Positions 33,622 to 48,885 are shown, numbered from the stretch's first letter. The stretch: 64,000 nucleotides of DNA from Begonia masoniana (GCA_022432975.1 CM039509.1:1791982-1855981), one strand, 5' to 3'. Numbers and translations are program-made. Notes: a model not told the origin generated them from the sequence alone.

Positions 33622-36600
33622 ATGGAAGGGGTCGAAGCTCAGCGTCCCCACTCTCAACATGCTGCTCCTGACTCCTCGTCATCTTTTCAGTCGACGGGGT
33701 CGCAGTGGAGTCCGAGGCAGCTAGGATTTGGTCCCTTTTTGCAGCAGAGCGAAGTTGCTGCGAAGCCTCAAAATTTGCGCGTCGTCGTGAGAAAACCTGT
33801 GAGTTCTCTCTTTTTGTTTTAGATTTTTGGGTTTAGTTGTTGAAATGCCAACAGTTGTTATTAGTTATTCAGTTTATACTTTGTGAACTGCTTGTAAATA
33901 TCTTTCATCCTGTTTAATGTGATTAGTTTTGTATTTTGTAGTTCCATGCTTGAATTTCAACCCTTAAAATCTACATAGCTTAGACGCAGATATCTGTTTT
34001 CGGCTGCATGTAATATATTGGTGCATCTCTTATATATAAAGTAACCCCGAGTATCAATGCTGCTTCAAGAAATGGTTATGGTAGCATTTTCATCTTTTGC
34101 GAGACCTTGTGGGGCAGCAGATTTTAACCAATTATCTAATAGGATGTTATAGGTGATTTCAAGAATTATGAGTGTTACCCTCCCTCCTATTAAGAGGGAG
34201 AATTATGGTCCTGCACAAATTTGGCGACTTGTTTTGCACTTAGTTTGCTGGAAATATCATGTATATAGGATAAAAAGTGAGAACTATTAGAAAAAGCAAA
34301 GAAAGAAGCTCTTGCATAATAATCATAAACAACGATTAAAGGTATTCTGAATTTCAAGATATAAGGTTCATATTTTTTAACTCGTGTTAGGGTTCTTTTG
34401 ACAATACAATGCAAGAGTTCCATGGAATTAATTGAGGTCTCTGTGTAAGCTAGCCCAAGGATGAGAAAGTGAGGGTTTTGGAGTATTTTTATTGCTCAAA
34501 AGAAATCATATTAAGATCAGATTTTTTTTTCGATGTGGGCGGAGATAGAGGAAGAAAGGGAGAGAAAGGAACCTACATACTTCCTTTATCAATCTTATTT
34601 TGGTGTATATGGGGATAAATCCAACATAGAACAAGGTCTTTGATTCTACTACGCACTCATAATCCTAAATGTATTATTTATTTGCATAATTATCAGTTTC
34701 TTCTAAATAATATTGAAGAAGGTGAGACTGATAGTAATAGCACTAGTAATATAAAAGCAGATAGCCCATTTAGTGAAATAGAGTTTATTGCCTTGAGGGA
34801 CATGAAAATTCAGTTGCAGTAATATTTGAAATTGCTAGTACAATGTGTTGACTATCTAATTTTACCATTTTTTCTTATGCCAATAGGGATTAAAGCTCTG
34901 ATAAATTTTGCAGAAAATATATAGAGCTTGCAGGAAGATCATTTTTTCTGACTCTTTAGTTGTCTTAATGCAGTATTAATACTGAAATTCCAAATGAAAT
35001 GGGATTATGTGAAATGTGAGATTTTTATAAGAATATAAGTTTTGAAATTATTAAGCAGGTACCATTGTGCTCACATGGTACTTCCTTTCATTCTTTTTAT
35101 AAGAGAGCTAACACCCTGTTCTTAATTGTTCAGCTGGTGACAAGATTGACGAAGGATATTGTTGAAACATATCAGATATGTAATCCACAGTTTAAGTATT
35201 CAGAGGAATCAAATCCGAAGAGATTTTTGACCAGCCCATCCTCTGGAGTTCTAAATGATGGCTATGATAATGTAAATTCAGATCTTATTCTGACAGTAAA
35301 CTTTCTCCTAGTCAATTCAGAGGCACAGCGGAGGTTTGTGATTCCAATAATATTTTTTTCTTTTTTATCTCTCATATATTTTAGAGCATTTTTCACCTTG
35401 TTTTTTTTATTAAATAAACTTGAGTGTCTAAGCCTTTCAACTGTAATTTGTATGGAGTACAAAATCACCGGAACTAATTGTTTTAGTCTGAAACAAAACT
35501 CAGGAAAACGGAGTACAGTAGAGCGAGAATAAAAGAAGTGAGAAAAATGTGGGAAAAGGAATTAGCGAGAAAAGAAGTAACACATGAGTTAGAGAAGAAG
35601 AGAATTAAGCACAAAGTGTTCTCAATATTCTTCGTTAGTAATTTAGCAGCCTCGAGGCTTTTTGACAGATGTCAAATTATATAAATTAGGTAACCTCTAT
35701 ATTATTATAAAATATCTAAATAAAGAAACTCTTCTAATATTCTACCTGTATTTCAATAATATGATAACATCCGTTTCTAGTTTGTATGTGTAATCTTCTA
35801 TTGTATTCTTCATCATGGTATTAATATTTTGTTGGTATTAATATTTTGTTTTTGTGCATAATGGGATATAAATGCTATTCAATGTTTTAAATATTTGTTG
35901 TACCTAGACGTGAATTTGATCGATGGCAAAAGTTGGAAATAAATCTAGATTTTGTGAAAAAAGGATGGAAATAGTCGGTACATATGGAAAATTAACCTGT
36001 TTAAGAATACTTTTTAAGGCAACAAGATGCTCTGCTGAAAAGGCAACTTGTAGCCTGTTTGTTTAACATGGAAAAAAAAAAGTTTATTTGGAATTTGGAT
36101 GAGGCAAAGGTTGTTTTTCATGTGTAACGGAATTGCAGTAGATAAAATATTTAACTGTTTTCAATGTTCTGTCAGATATATTGTCAAAGATCTACTTGGC
36201 CATGGGACATTTGGGCAGGTTGCTAAATGTCTGGTGGCAGAAAATAATAGCTTTGTTGCAGTGAAGATCATAAAAAATCAACCTGCGTATTATCAGCAAT
36301 CATTGGTCGAAGTATCTATTTTAACAATGGTAATAGTTTTATTTTTAGCCATCTTCAATATAATGGAAAGATGTTTGCGAATAATCATTTTTTTGCTGTC
36401 TATTTTATTTTCACAGTTAAATAAGAAGTATGATCCTGAGGATAAGCATCATATTGTTCGTATTTATGATTACTTTGTTCATCAACGTCATTTGTGCATT
36501 TGTTTCGAGCTGCTAGATACAAATTTGTAAGTTTGCCTATCAATTTCAGTGCCTCATCGATGCACTACCACAGATGCATAATCTGTCACTTTCACATTTT

Positions 36601-39600
36601 TGCAATTTTTTTTTTCTGAAAAGATTTTTTTTTTCCCTTTTCAGGTATGAGCTAATCAAGATAAATCACTTTAGAGGGTTGTCATTGAACATTGTCCAGA
36701 TGTTCTCCAAACAGGTATTTTTGTTTCATATTGCTATTAAAGTTTTCATAAAAAAATAAAAAGAAAATCGAATTCTATTTGGTATAGTAAGAAATTGTAT
36801 GGATTGATTACATATCCTTATTTCCTCACCTTGTTCATTTATATCGGACAAGATTTTATGTGGACTAGCTTTGCTCAAAGATGCTGGGATCATTCATTGT
36901 GATTTGAAGCCAGAAAATATTCTTTTGTGCACAAGGTGAATTGTTTAATCACAGTTCAAAAAGAAAAAAAAAAATTAGATAGTTAGTTTAACTGAATAAT
37001 TATAGTGCTCTTTTCATGGTCAACTTTGCTAATTGTTATCTGGTACAACAGTGTGAAGCCAGCAGAAGTCAAAATAATTGACTTTGGGTCAGCATGCATG
37101 GAGGACCGCACTGTCTATTCCTACATTCAGGTTATGATTTTCTCCTTAAGATTCTATTCTTATCAGCTCTGTTGTGGCTCTACTTTTGACATTGTTCAAC
37201 CATCTCTAAACATGCAGAGTCGGTATTACAGATCTCCTGAAGTACTTCTTGGATACCAGTATCCTAATTGAACAAATTTTTATTTTTTTAATTATTGGCA
37301 TTTTATTATACATCAATTATCGGGGAGTGTGAGAAGTGTTTTTCTGGGTTTGATATACATTGAAATTTTTTGGTTATGTAGATTGCGTTTTTAATTTTTC
37401 AATTCTTGCTTGCATGGGTTGCAGCTAGGTGGTAGCTCCACAACCAGATGACAGTGACACTGCAATGCTCTTATTCTAGACTGTTGTTATAATGTATTTT
37501 ATTTGTGAAGATTGAACAATTTAGGATGGGGTATTGTTGAGTTCCCATAAATGATTGTATTTCTGTTGTTGAGTTCCCATAAACGCTTGCATTTTCTAGT
37601 TGTGACCTACTTCTATATACTTCTAGCATGTGTAGAGCTGCATGCTTCATGATACGATCACAGATCTCAAAATCTCTCGGTTTTTTTTTCGTACTCTATT
37701 ATTTCTGACTCTGATGCTTCTCATAGACAACTAAATCCAACATTTAATTTTTTTGGGTTTTTTACTGGTAGAATTTTCTATGCTCCTTTCCTTTTACATT
37801 TCAATCCTTTAGGTTACTTACAAAAATGTGAATAGGAAAAGTAAAGCCCTTGTTGTGGTTTTACTGACTTTGTTACCCAACAACAATTTTAAATGACTTA
37901 TTTATCACCTCACTCTTAGTATAATCCCTTGTTTCTTCTGCAGTCTCTGTTTTTAGTGTGCTATTTCATTTCAATTCTGTGGTTCTTAGGAGCCTTGTTA
38001 GGGAGGATATCTTTCCTCATGTATATTCTTTTTTTAATATATTTCTGTTCGTATAAAAAAAATTCACTTCAATTTTTTGGAGTGGTTCTTGATTAAGTTC
38101 CCATTATTTTTGGGAGACTGAATCAATATTTTTGCGTTTAAAGGTTTGGTGGGTTTGCCTGATTGAATCATTCTTGTAAGTAAATCACTGCTTGGGGTGG
38201 TTCATCTCAAATTTACCTGTAAGCTTTGGGATATTTAATCTTGATCCAAACCATTCACCTTTTTTTTTTCATGCCGTTTAAACAAGAAATATGGGAGTGT
38301 GAGGTGCTAATCTATGAGGTGGTAGGAGGATATATAGATATTTTGGAGCTTTAGTGACAGACATAAATATTTTCAACTATAGAAATTGATCTTGTTTTAT
38401 GACTTGGAGTTGGCATTTTTCCACTGAAATTTTGGTTGAGATGATGTTTCAAGCTCTTTTTTTATATGAAAAATGTATGTAAAAGTTCAAATTAAAAATA
38501 GGATAAGAAATTCTCCCAGTCAAAATAAAATAAAAGTTTCATCTTTCAAAATTTTCCTTTCTTTTTATCATTTTTAGTTGGATGGGTAATTTAAATGTTA
38601 AATTGTAGTTTTGAGCATTGTTATTTTCATGTTTGATGCATTAATATCTATTATTTGTAGTTTAGAAGTTAAAAGGTCTTTGCGTTTTTTGATTACAAGT
38701 ATGTCCTTAGCCCTCTCCAGATATACAACTGCTATAGATATGTGGTCCTTTGGATGCATAGTTGCCGAATTGTTTCTAGGCCTGCCATTATTCCCTGGAG
38801 CTTCCGAGTTTGATCTTTTAAGGCGAATGATTAACATTCTTGGGTATGCCTATTTCTTTTCCTTTAATATTGATGAGTTGAACATGTTATCTTTTTTCAT
38901 ACAGTCAGCCATGCATGATTACATTTTTTATTTCAAATTGCTTGTTGTTGCTGTCAGTTTTTTTTTTCTTTTTGGTGAATGAAACTATTAGTTCTGCTAA
39001 TCTTCTTGTTGTATTGACAAAAATATATTTTCCTTTTTCCTCTCTGTTAGCAGAGGATGAATTATGGAAAAACTTCATAATTTTGTTTTGAATATCCTAA
39101 AATATATACATAATTTAGTTTACATGTATAAGAAATTATTCTAACAATTTTGGAATTTCTAATCTTCCTTTCATAGCTCTATAATTATTCCATATAAATT
39201 CAAACGGCTCTTTTCATTATTTGTGCATTCAATACTCCCCCTCAAGCTAGTACGACTATGTTCTTCGGTCCCAACTCGCTAATCATCTTCTCGAATAATG
39301 AGTTTAGGTTCCTTTTGTAAATATGTCAACCAATTGCTCTCAAGATGTTACGTACGAAATGCTAATTTGTCCACAAGTAATTTTTTCTGTTATGATATGC
39401 CGATCTTTTTCCACATTTTTGGTCTTGTTACGTTGTATTGGGTTATGTGCAATACTTATTGCTAATTTGTTATCTCACAATAATCTCATTGGTTCATCTA
39501 TTTTGATCTCCATATCATTGAGTAGTATTTTTATCTTTAGTTCTTCACATATTCCTAGAGCCATAGCTCTGCATTTTGCTTCTGCCCTTGATTGAGACAC

Positions 39601-42600
39601 TACGTCTTACGTCTGGCTTCTCCATGTGACTAGATTTCCTCCTACAAATGTACAATAGTCGGATATAGATTTTTTGTCTACTTAACAATTTCCCCAATCA
39701 GGATCTGTATATAGCACAATATCTATACTTTGATTCTTTTTTAAATATATTTTCATTCATGGTGTTCATTTCAAGTATCTTAAAATCTTTCAAATTGCTT
39801 CCATATGGATTTCTAAAGGATTATGCATAAATTTGCTTACAATATTTACGAAGTAAGCTATGTTAGGTCTTGTTTGAGAGAGTTATGTCGGTCGCCCTAC
39901 CAATCGTTGGTATCTCCATTTGTCTGTATGTTTACATGTAACTTTATGAAAAGACATAAATTTGATAATGGATGTTGGATACATGTCCTTACACCTTTTC
40001 TTAATGCAATAGGTTAATCACATGAAGTTTTTAAATCATACAAAGAACTGGGATCAGGCAATAGAATTTATTCCAAGCGAGTTATCAATTTCAAGTGTAC
40101 ATTTCTTTGGATTATTGGTAGGTTGGGAGGAAAGGGGATGCACCTTATCCTTCATTCATGTATAAACTTGTAGTAAATGTTCGTGTTCATTGCTAGGTTT
40201 TTCTTTATCTTCCTTCTCTATTATATCTATGAGAAGAGGAGTTAGACTTAGTTTTTTGCCTCCCTTTGGGCATCGTTCGTGAAATAGGGTAGATGTTCAT
40301 AGAAGCTTACATCCATTATAACAAATTTCTTTTTTCAATGGAGGGTGATAACATTTGAATCCTTTTTGTGTAGGAGAATAGTCTAGGAAAATACATTTCA
40401 CTGCCTTAGGTTGCATTTTGTTTCTATCTTTATCCTAGAGGTGAACATATGCACAACACCCAAAATTTTTAAGAGGTACAAATATGTATTGATGTGAAGT
40501 TTTGGAAAGTGTTCTCGAAGGATTTGAAGTGGTGTGTGAAATTCTAGTATTTTTTATGTCAAACGATTGATATTATGAGCTGAAGCCCTACTTGCTTCCC
40601 CAAAACAATGGGAGGTACGTTTCAACTAAACACCATAGCTCTGGTAGTTTATAAGAGATGTCTATCTTTGCATTTGGCAACATCATTCTGTTGTGGTATA
40701 CCGACACAACTAGTTTGATTAATGACACCATGATTATGAAAAAAATCTTAGAGAGTTTTATTAATAAATTTCTTGACATTGTCAGATTTTATTAATATTC
40801 ATATCGGTGTGGTATATTGAGTTTCGATCATAGTAAAAAAGTTTATAATTGTAAAGGTTGCATCAGATTTATATTTAAGTAAATGTAATCATATAATTAT
40901 ACTATGATCATCTATAAAACTAATGAAATACCTAGAACTTGAGAGATGACACAGTGGGAAGACTGCATATGTCAGTGTATTAAAAAAAATGCTAAAGTTT
41001 TTGTATTAGATAAATGATATGAGACTCAAAGATTCTTTGTCAATTCACATAACTCACATGTTAATTGTACTGGATTCAGATTAGTACATACATTAGGGTA
41101 TAATCTTTGAAGTTGGCTAAAGCTTGGGTTGCCTGGTTGTTGATGAAAAATCCAATAGGTGTCATTTTGGTTCTTTGTTGTTGACAAAGAAGTAAGTTGG
41201 AGTCTTAGCGGTGTAGGTGTGCTAGATATCGTATCAAAGTTGATACATTGATCCAGATAGTAAAGTCCCCCTTCCTCTCTAGCTCTCCCAATCATCCTCC
41301 CCAAAGATCAACATTGTATTTGACATTTATTAGAAGAAAAAGTTAATGAGCATTTAGAATTAGATAGTTTGCTTACATATATTAGATAACAATGAATTTG
41401 TGAGATATGTAGTATTGAATATAGTCAAATGTTTAGTAAGAGAAACATTTCCAATGCCTTGAACATGCAAATATGATCCATCTTCCACTTGGACTTTTTG
41501 TTGTCCAAAATACGACTCATATGAGGTAAAGTGATATGAATCTTTTGTCATATGATCAGTTGTTTCTGAATCAATAATCTATAAGGTAAGTTGTTTTTGA
41601 ATCAATAATCCATAAGATATATTATTCATATTTTGTCAGATTAGAGCCATAACTTTTGGAATTTGAGCTAAGGGACACAGGTATTTTAGAAGGAACCTCA
41701 TTTAGTAGTAAGGCTTCTACCTGCTCTTTGGTGAAAGGGCGAAGTTGCACTTCCAGAGGTTTTGTCTCCAAATCAGTGATACGTGTTGAAGTTTGGGTTG
41801 TAAATCCACGCTCAATTCTTTGACTTTTTCCTCCATGGTTGGATGAAGATCCTATCCCATTTAGCAGCCAACATATTTATCTTGTATGTTTTGAGTGTTT
41901 ACAATAATCACACCAGCGAGTGTCTTTTTTCGGTAGGTTTAAAGAATGCATGTTTAGTTGTGACTAGTGCACTGTGTTCTGTAAAAGTTGGTTGCATCAT
42001 TATGTAGAAGTTGGTTGCATCATTACTTGAAGGCAAAAATCTTCTTGCTAATATAGGTCTAGCCTTTCCAAGGGAAGGAAGAGGGCCTTTTGCAAGAATC
42101 CAACTTTTGACTTGATCAAATTCTAGTTCGAGATGTACAAGAAACTCGAATAAACAGTCACGATTGATAAGTGCTTGGAATTTCATTGTATCAACAACAT
42201 TTGTTAGTTTGAAGTGTTGGTACATGTATAATTCTTGCCACACAACTTCTAATTTGTTGAAGTGGTGACATCTTGATTGTCTTGATGGGTCTTAGAAATA
42301 GTATTTATAAGGTTGAAGATTTGAGTCGTATCTCCCTGCTTGGAATATGTTGATTGAATAGCTCTCATATCTCTTTGGCAGTAGAAAGAAATAAAAATGG
42401 TTTAGCAATTTCAGGATTCATGGAGTTGAGAAACCACGATATAACTATAGAATTTTCTGCTTCCCATGGATCAAATGTTGGATCATCTGTGTTCTGCTTT
42501 TTGATAGTACCACAAACATGCCATATTTTCTGTCGACTTTTAAGAAATAATTGGACCGCCAATGACCACTCCAAATAATTGTATCCATTTAATTTTTTAG

Positions 42601-45600
42601 TGGAAATTTGTATGGCGGGATTATCGTAAGAATTTGGAGGTTTGATGATAGTAGCAGATGAAGAACAACCATTAGAATTTTTTAGTGATAGAAATTCAGA
42701 AACCTGAAAGTTCCAAGCTTTGTTTCCTACAAGGCTATAACTCTGAATTTGATAGATTCATGCAGCAAATTAATTTGACGGAGATGTAGGAAACTATTGT
42801 TGTGGATAACTTGATAAGAATTCTGTGGGGAGCCAAACTTTATAATTCCCTAGTGCAGCTGTCAAAAAACTGATGAAATTCAAAGATACACCAAATATGT
42901 TTCAATACGCACAGAAAGTTGAGATAGGCGGAGATGCTCTATGTGTGGGCAGAAATGCCTCTGCGGTGGCAGCGATACTGGGTGTGGGCAAAAAAAAAAA
43001 AACTCTAGGTGTGGGCTGATACGCCTCTTGAAGATGCTAGGCAAAGACGCCAAAAAAACAAAATTCTGGGCAGAGATGCCTTAAAATTTTCATAAAAAAA
43101 TTGAGTCGTTAAGTTCTGATACCATGTTAAAAAGGGATGTGGGAAAACTTCATAATTTTTTATTGAATACCTTAAAATATATACATACTTAATTTACATG
43201 TATAAGGAAATTATTTTAACAATTTTAAAGTTTCTAATATTCCTTTTATAGTTGCACAATTACTCCATATAAATTCTAACGGCTCTTTACATGATTTGTG
43301 CATTCAATTCTCTCTAAATAGTTATTAAGTATTAAAAGAGCTTATCATATTCTTCACCTCTTGGTATGTCTAAACTTTTATCATTCGCAGATTTTTCTGC
43401 TATTCCAGAGAGCTGTTGCAATGTCATTGTCAGACTTGTCATAGAAGCTAAATTTACCTAACTATACGCGATGCTTCTATGAGATTAATCTCAAACCAAT
43501 TAATTATCTTCTTTTATCTGACTCTTGGTTCTTATTTATTGTATTGAGCTGAACTCGTGAGTAGTCACTTGGGATGGACATTTTTGGGCGGGAAAGTACT
43601 AACTTTGCAAATAGATAAAGGAGGGGAAACTAGTTTAGGGATTCTATGTGGATAGTTGTCATGATTTTCAGCTTGTGCAGGTCACATCCAAGAGATTTTC
43701 CCTCTTTTTTAATGTGTCCTGGCAACTTTCTTCACAATGACTCCGTAGAATTTTTTAAAATGAAAAATTGATATATATGATAAGTTTCAATTTCTTATGA
43801 TCTCCTTTTCAGTGTTCTTAGGTTGAAACTTTGAGACGTGTTTGACTTAACAATGTGATCATGCAGCATACAGTATTCTTTGTCCAATTTTGCTACTTAG
43901 CCAAAATATTTTTCCCATTCTTAATCAAATACTTGTATATAATTGTCGCTAGAGACAGTTAACTTACTGCATCATTTGAACTCTTTCGTTTGTGTATGTA
44001 TAATGTAGGGGACAACCTCCTGACTATGTCCTCAAGGAGGCAAAAAACACGAACAAATTCTTCAAGTGCATCGGGGCGTTCCACAGTATTGAGAATGGTG
44101 AACTTTCCACAAGTAACAGAAATGCTTTCCAAGTATTAACAGTAGAAGATTATGAATCTGTGAGTAATACTAATCAGCAAATATGATTGTCTAAATTCTT
44201 TTTGAAGTTCCTTTCTTGCTTCTTAAGTAACGATTATCTTTTGGTGTTTAAATAATATATATGTTGTGCCATTCAGAGAGAGTTGAAAAAACCCTCCATT
44301 GGGAAAGAGTATTTCAATCACATGAACCTGGAAGCAATTGTGACAAACTATCCTTACAGAAAAAACTTGCCTAAGGAAGATATTCGGAAAGGTTGGTTTC
44401 TCGCCTGAGTTATATAATGCACATTGAAGTGGTATGGAATTTGATCTTTATCTGCGAACTCATTTATGTGTTTAATATCATGAACTTGAACTTGTAACAG
44501 AAAGTCAAATACGATTGGCATTAATTGATTTTCTAAGGGGACTTGTTGAGTTTGATCCTGCTAAAAGGTGGTCACCTTTACAGGTAAGTGAACCTGCCTG
44601 GTACTGGCATTTTTCATCTTGTTTTTCACACTGTGAAGTGGTGTAACTTTACACCATCATCTAGTTAATTTTGAACTTATCTGTGTGCAGGCCTCTAAAC
44701 ACCCATTTGTAACTGGGGAAGCTTTCACATGTCCGTACAAACCTCCACCAGAGACCCGACGCATGGTAAGTTGACGGTAGAAAGTTTTTGTTTGTTTGGG
44801 ATGCCTTGACTCTAGTTTTCAATATATAAATCCAATTTTCATATGTCTGCCATTATTGCAGAAAATAATGAATGGATGTTAGGATAGTGGAGTTTTCTTT
44901 CTTTCTTTTGGTTGGATGACAATTTTGGTTAAAAGATTTCCATAATAAAAAAAGAGTTTGTAAGAGTGTGAAGAATATGTCTGCCATTAGTGCAGAAAAT
45001 AATGAATGGATGTTAGGATATTGGAGTTTTCTTTCTTTCTTTTGGTTGGATGACAATTTTGGTTAAAAGATTTCCATAACAACAAAAGGGTTTAAGAGTG
45101 TGAAGAATTGGTTCTGAATCACTAGTTTCTAACTGCTTACCAAGAGACGTTATATTAAATATAATTTTCACTGTTTAAAAATCCTCTTTCAAACCAACCC
45201 TTTCCAAACTTTTCCGATGGACTTGGATAAATGGCTACATATTCTTAACTTGTATCTTTGTTTTTTCATAGAATTTCAATATGAGTTGATCGATGCAAGT
45301 TTTATGTTTTTTTTTTTCAATCCAAAATATGCTCTTCTTATGGTTTTTGGTTCATTTTGAGTTTCTAATCTGGTTTTGACTCAATGTTTTCTTTTTCCTA
45401 ACTCAAGGTTTGGCTTTGTGCCATAGGATATATTCAATTTCTGGATTTGCTAACTAGTTTTGCAAGGGTTTATTTTCATTTGATTATAACTTCTCATTCC
45501 TCTGTTTTGTACGTTTCTTATAAAAAGTAATTAATTATAACTTCTCTTGTTATGCCTATCTTTCTGTAGCCCGTTGCTCAGAATATCAGGGTGGATCATC

Positions 45601-48600
45601 ACCCAGTTGCTGGCCATTGGTTTGCAGCTGGTCTCTCTCCTAATGTGAGCCTACTGCCCTTTCAATATACCTTCTTTTAATTATTGAGGTGGTTCACATT
45701 CCTACTATAAAATGTTGAAATAGCTTATGTTAAAGTTTTCTATGCTAAAGATATATCGATATACATTAGATTCCAGGCAGGAACAGAGTCCTGCAAACCA
45801 GTCCCCGTTTTCAGATGGCACAATTTTCAAATGCAAACAGCTATGGCAGCCTGGGAAGCTATGGTAGTTATAATGACAGCGTTGGGCTTGGAAGTAGCTA
45901 TGGAAGTTATGGGGATAACAGTAATATGCTTGCATATTATTCTCCAGTTGGTCCTTCTGCAATGAACATGCACAGTAATGTCTCAATGCTTGGATGTAGT
46001 CCAGATGCTTGGCGAAGGGTTGTACATCTCTCTCATGGAAATGGGCTCGGTGTGAGTCCATCTGCAGGAAGTTTTGCACCACTGCCGCTTGGCTCTAGTC
46101 CCTCACAGTTTACCCCACCAAATACATACAGTCAAGTTTCAGTTGGGTCTGGTGGACAGTTTGGTCCATCATCTCCATCAAGGGGCACCTGCCAAGGATC
46201 ACCTTTAGGGAAGATGGCTGCAGTTAGTCAGTTCAATAGAAGGAAAAGTTGGGGATATCCTGGAAGTTGTCAAACATATGATATGCCCTCCTCTTCGCAG
46301 TGGCAACAGCAATTTGCTGATGGAGCAACCCTGAGTCAATCAGCTGGAAACTCTCTTGTGCATGGTGATTCCCCATGTTATCAGCAATCAAACTCTAATG
46401 CTATGGGCTGGAAGCAACAAAGAGGAGCAAGTGGAATCAACTCTAACATTCAGAACTCATCAGGATCCTTTCTTCCATGTTCAAATATGCAATACTCGCA
46501 ACCTATGGATATCGCTCGTGACAAATCTGAAACGAATCTATCTTTGCCTGATCCGGGAGATTGGGATCCCAATTATAGGTATACAGATGAGCTAGCTATT
46601 CTTTGTTCTCTTTGCTTTTAAGTTACTTGGTACTTTTATGTTGCCTTTTTGCTCATTTTTCATTGAGGTTGATATTAATAGGGTCTCAGAGACCAACAAT
46701 GGCGTCTTTATTTTACCAGATTCCAATTAAAAAAACAAATTCTTGCTGAGTATAGTATATTTTCCTTGGGAATGACATCAAAGCATATATAAAACTTTTC
46801 GTTTGTCAACACTAAGCATTCCCTATAATATCAGTTGTAGAAAAAAAAAACATTTCTGTGTATCATATTTTGTAATATCTAGCTAGTAGTCAACGCCTAC
46901 CATTATTAATATGTTTGGCAAGTGGATCTCTGTTGCAGCTTTTCCTTGATTGATATAAAATAATCTCAAACGGGAGATTAACTAAAATCCAAAATTTGAT
47001 GATTATTACATTTTTCTGCAGTGATGAACTTCTTCTGCAGGATGACGGTTCTGAAGCGAGCACCATTTCCTCTGCATTGAGCAAAGGTATGCATCTGGGC
47101 TCTGCAGAACCATCTGCCGGGACTGCCAGATTTATCAGCTCCTCAAGCACTAGTGCAAAATATTCTATTCATAGGTAAGCTAGTTTGCTTTTGAAGATTC
47201 TATGTTCACAATTGCTTCTCTTGGTTTTATCCATGCCTACAGTTTAATTGTTGCTATTGTGCAGAGCCAAAATTTGCTAGCTATCTTATGAATTCCCATT
47301 TAACTTATGCTGACCAATGAGATCTAAGTTACAAGTTAGTTTTTCATGCGAACATGCCAACTTAAATAACCTTTATTAGTGGAGTATTAGTAGTTAGTAC
47401 ATTTAATTGTCAAGGTGCTGTATGTGATTTTTTTCTTTTTTAGGTTGATTCTTAAGGAGGAATTGTTATTTTATGTGCCTTCTGAAGACAAGTATCATCT
47501 CCTTGTTTCGTTCTCTCTTAATTTATTCATGGCTAAATCTTTAGGCTTTAATTTCAAACTAAATGTCTTAGATTTATTCAACTAATGATGAAAAATCTAA
47601 TTGACTTAAATCTACACCATTATATTTGAATTATTGGTCTAAATGTAGCCCAACACAAACATGGAGATAAAAAAAAAAAGGAGAAGAACCTTATCCACCT
47701 TCTAAAAAACCTTTTTACTTTGTCGTGAATTCTTTTGATATGACTTCTTTTCTATGGGTGTTGAATTCTTGTAATTTACTTTATTGCAATTCTCATGATC
47801 TACAAAGATATATATTTGGTAACCATACTTAATGTCTGTAGTTGATTCCATGTATTGCCTTTTCGTATGCTTCAGACAAAATGGACCAGTACAAGGATTT
47901 TCACATGCAGAGGTTGGAAGCGCACCCTCATCTTTTGACATGCTCATCAGCTATCCCGGCTCCATTTCAAAGCCTTCTCATTTAATGTCTCACATTCCGC
48001 ACAATTCACCAAGTCGTTTAGGCCAGCAATCTTCTCAGGGGTTCAATCCTGGGAGATCTACCAAATTCCGTGGTAGTGAGTGGAAGCAAGTGAAGATTCA
48101 GCCATCCCCTCCTTCGAGTTTTAACTCCGGAGGTCCTCATTCTCCTGGAGGTAATTTATCCACTAATGGTGTTTGGGGTGTCACTTTAAATTCTTCCATG
48201 CCTTTGTAACCGGTTCTTCTTTACCATGCTTCCACAAAAATGTTTGGTTCTGTATAATGACTTTTTTGTGGTATTACATTCTTGCTTCAGCAGTATTGTT
48301 ATTGATTTGAAAGAATACCAATATTTAATATTAGACTCTAATAATATACTTGCCGAGCTGTTTTGTGTTGCAACGTCATGGAAAAATTAAGATTACTCTT
48401 CTCCCTTGGATGATTGATAGAGAACATTGATGAGCATGAAATAGGGAGCAGGAAGACTTTTTTGTTGAATGGACATCTTGGGAATTAGCCATGTGGAGGT
48501 GACAGAGTGAATTAGACATGGAATATATTCTGGAAAGGCTGATGACTTATATATATATATGATGCATGTGTTGGGAGAGAATATTGAGTACTAAATATTG

Positions 48601-48885
48601 TTGGGTATTTGTTTTCTTTTTGAGAGATTAGAATTAGGGTTTTGAATATGTGGATATTTGAATTTGTGGTTAGTTTAAAATCAATTTCTGAGTTTTAAAT
48701 TGTTGTCAGACTTGTGGTTTGTTTGTTCAGGTTCACTAAGAATCAAACATCTATTACTTTGGATGAGAGTTTATATGAATACTTTATAATCTCGATGTTT
48801 GGTTTTAGGACGTCGGGCCAGTCATCCAGTGACAAGCATTCCACCGACATCTCGTGGAAGAAAAGACTATGGACGGATTGTGTAA
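33622..48885 (+). CDS. YAK1: YAK1/DYRK-family dual-specificity protein kinase
   Basis: Growth-regulating kinase of the DYRK group, in plants linked to TOR signalling. Coding exons: 33622-33798, 35134-35333, 36176-36329, 36417-36526, 36645-36714, 36853-36935, 37052-37130, 37218-37258, 38721-38843, 44009-44159, 44277-44391, 44501-44583, 44691-44765, 45570-45644, 45770-46578, 47022-47174, 47876-48150 and 48809-48885. They join in frame to 949 residues, near the length of Arabidopsis YAK1. Kinase domain about 127-468: GHGTFGQV (134-141), catalytic-site Lys156, HCDLKPEN (Asp254), DFG 275-277, and activation-loop YSY 287-289, where DYRKs autophosphorylate the second tyrosine. The long Ser/Gly/Gln-rich C-terminal region has no domain and ends [12 protein letters not shown] 5' UTR intron ends just before 33596. 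Intron 9 (5.2 kb) holds a copia element. Exon borders are all GT-AG. Confidence 0.96.
39063..43306 (-). mobile_element. Old Ty1/copia element in YAK1 intron 9
   Basis: LTRs 39063-39231 and 43138-43306 are each 169 bases and differ at roughly 25 sites, so the insertion is old. Next to the right LTR is a primer site (TTCTGATACCA, 43114-43124, minus strand). Next to the left LTR is a polypurine tract (CTCCCCCTCAA on the plus strand). Minus-strand fragments in order: gag (42574 to 41908: [15 protein letters not shown] and [19 protein letters not shown]), protease region (near 41500), integrase (near 40700: NDVAK-like, [13 protein letters not shown]) and RNase H end (near 39500). All are broken by stops. 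No clean target duplication is visible. It lies antisense to YAK1, and flanking exons 9 and 10 splice in frame. Confidence 0.9.
44841..45108. repeat. 134-bp tandem duplication in YAK1 intron 13
   Basis: Two units start with ATATGTCTGCCATTA at 44841 and 44975 and are nearly identical. They lie wholly in the intron between exons 13 and 14. Confidence 0.92.

Noticed and set aside
45705..46082. Minus-strand frame of 125 residues within YAK1 exon 15
   Set aside because: Antisense shadow of the Ser/Gly/Tyr-rich coding exon.
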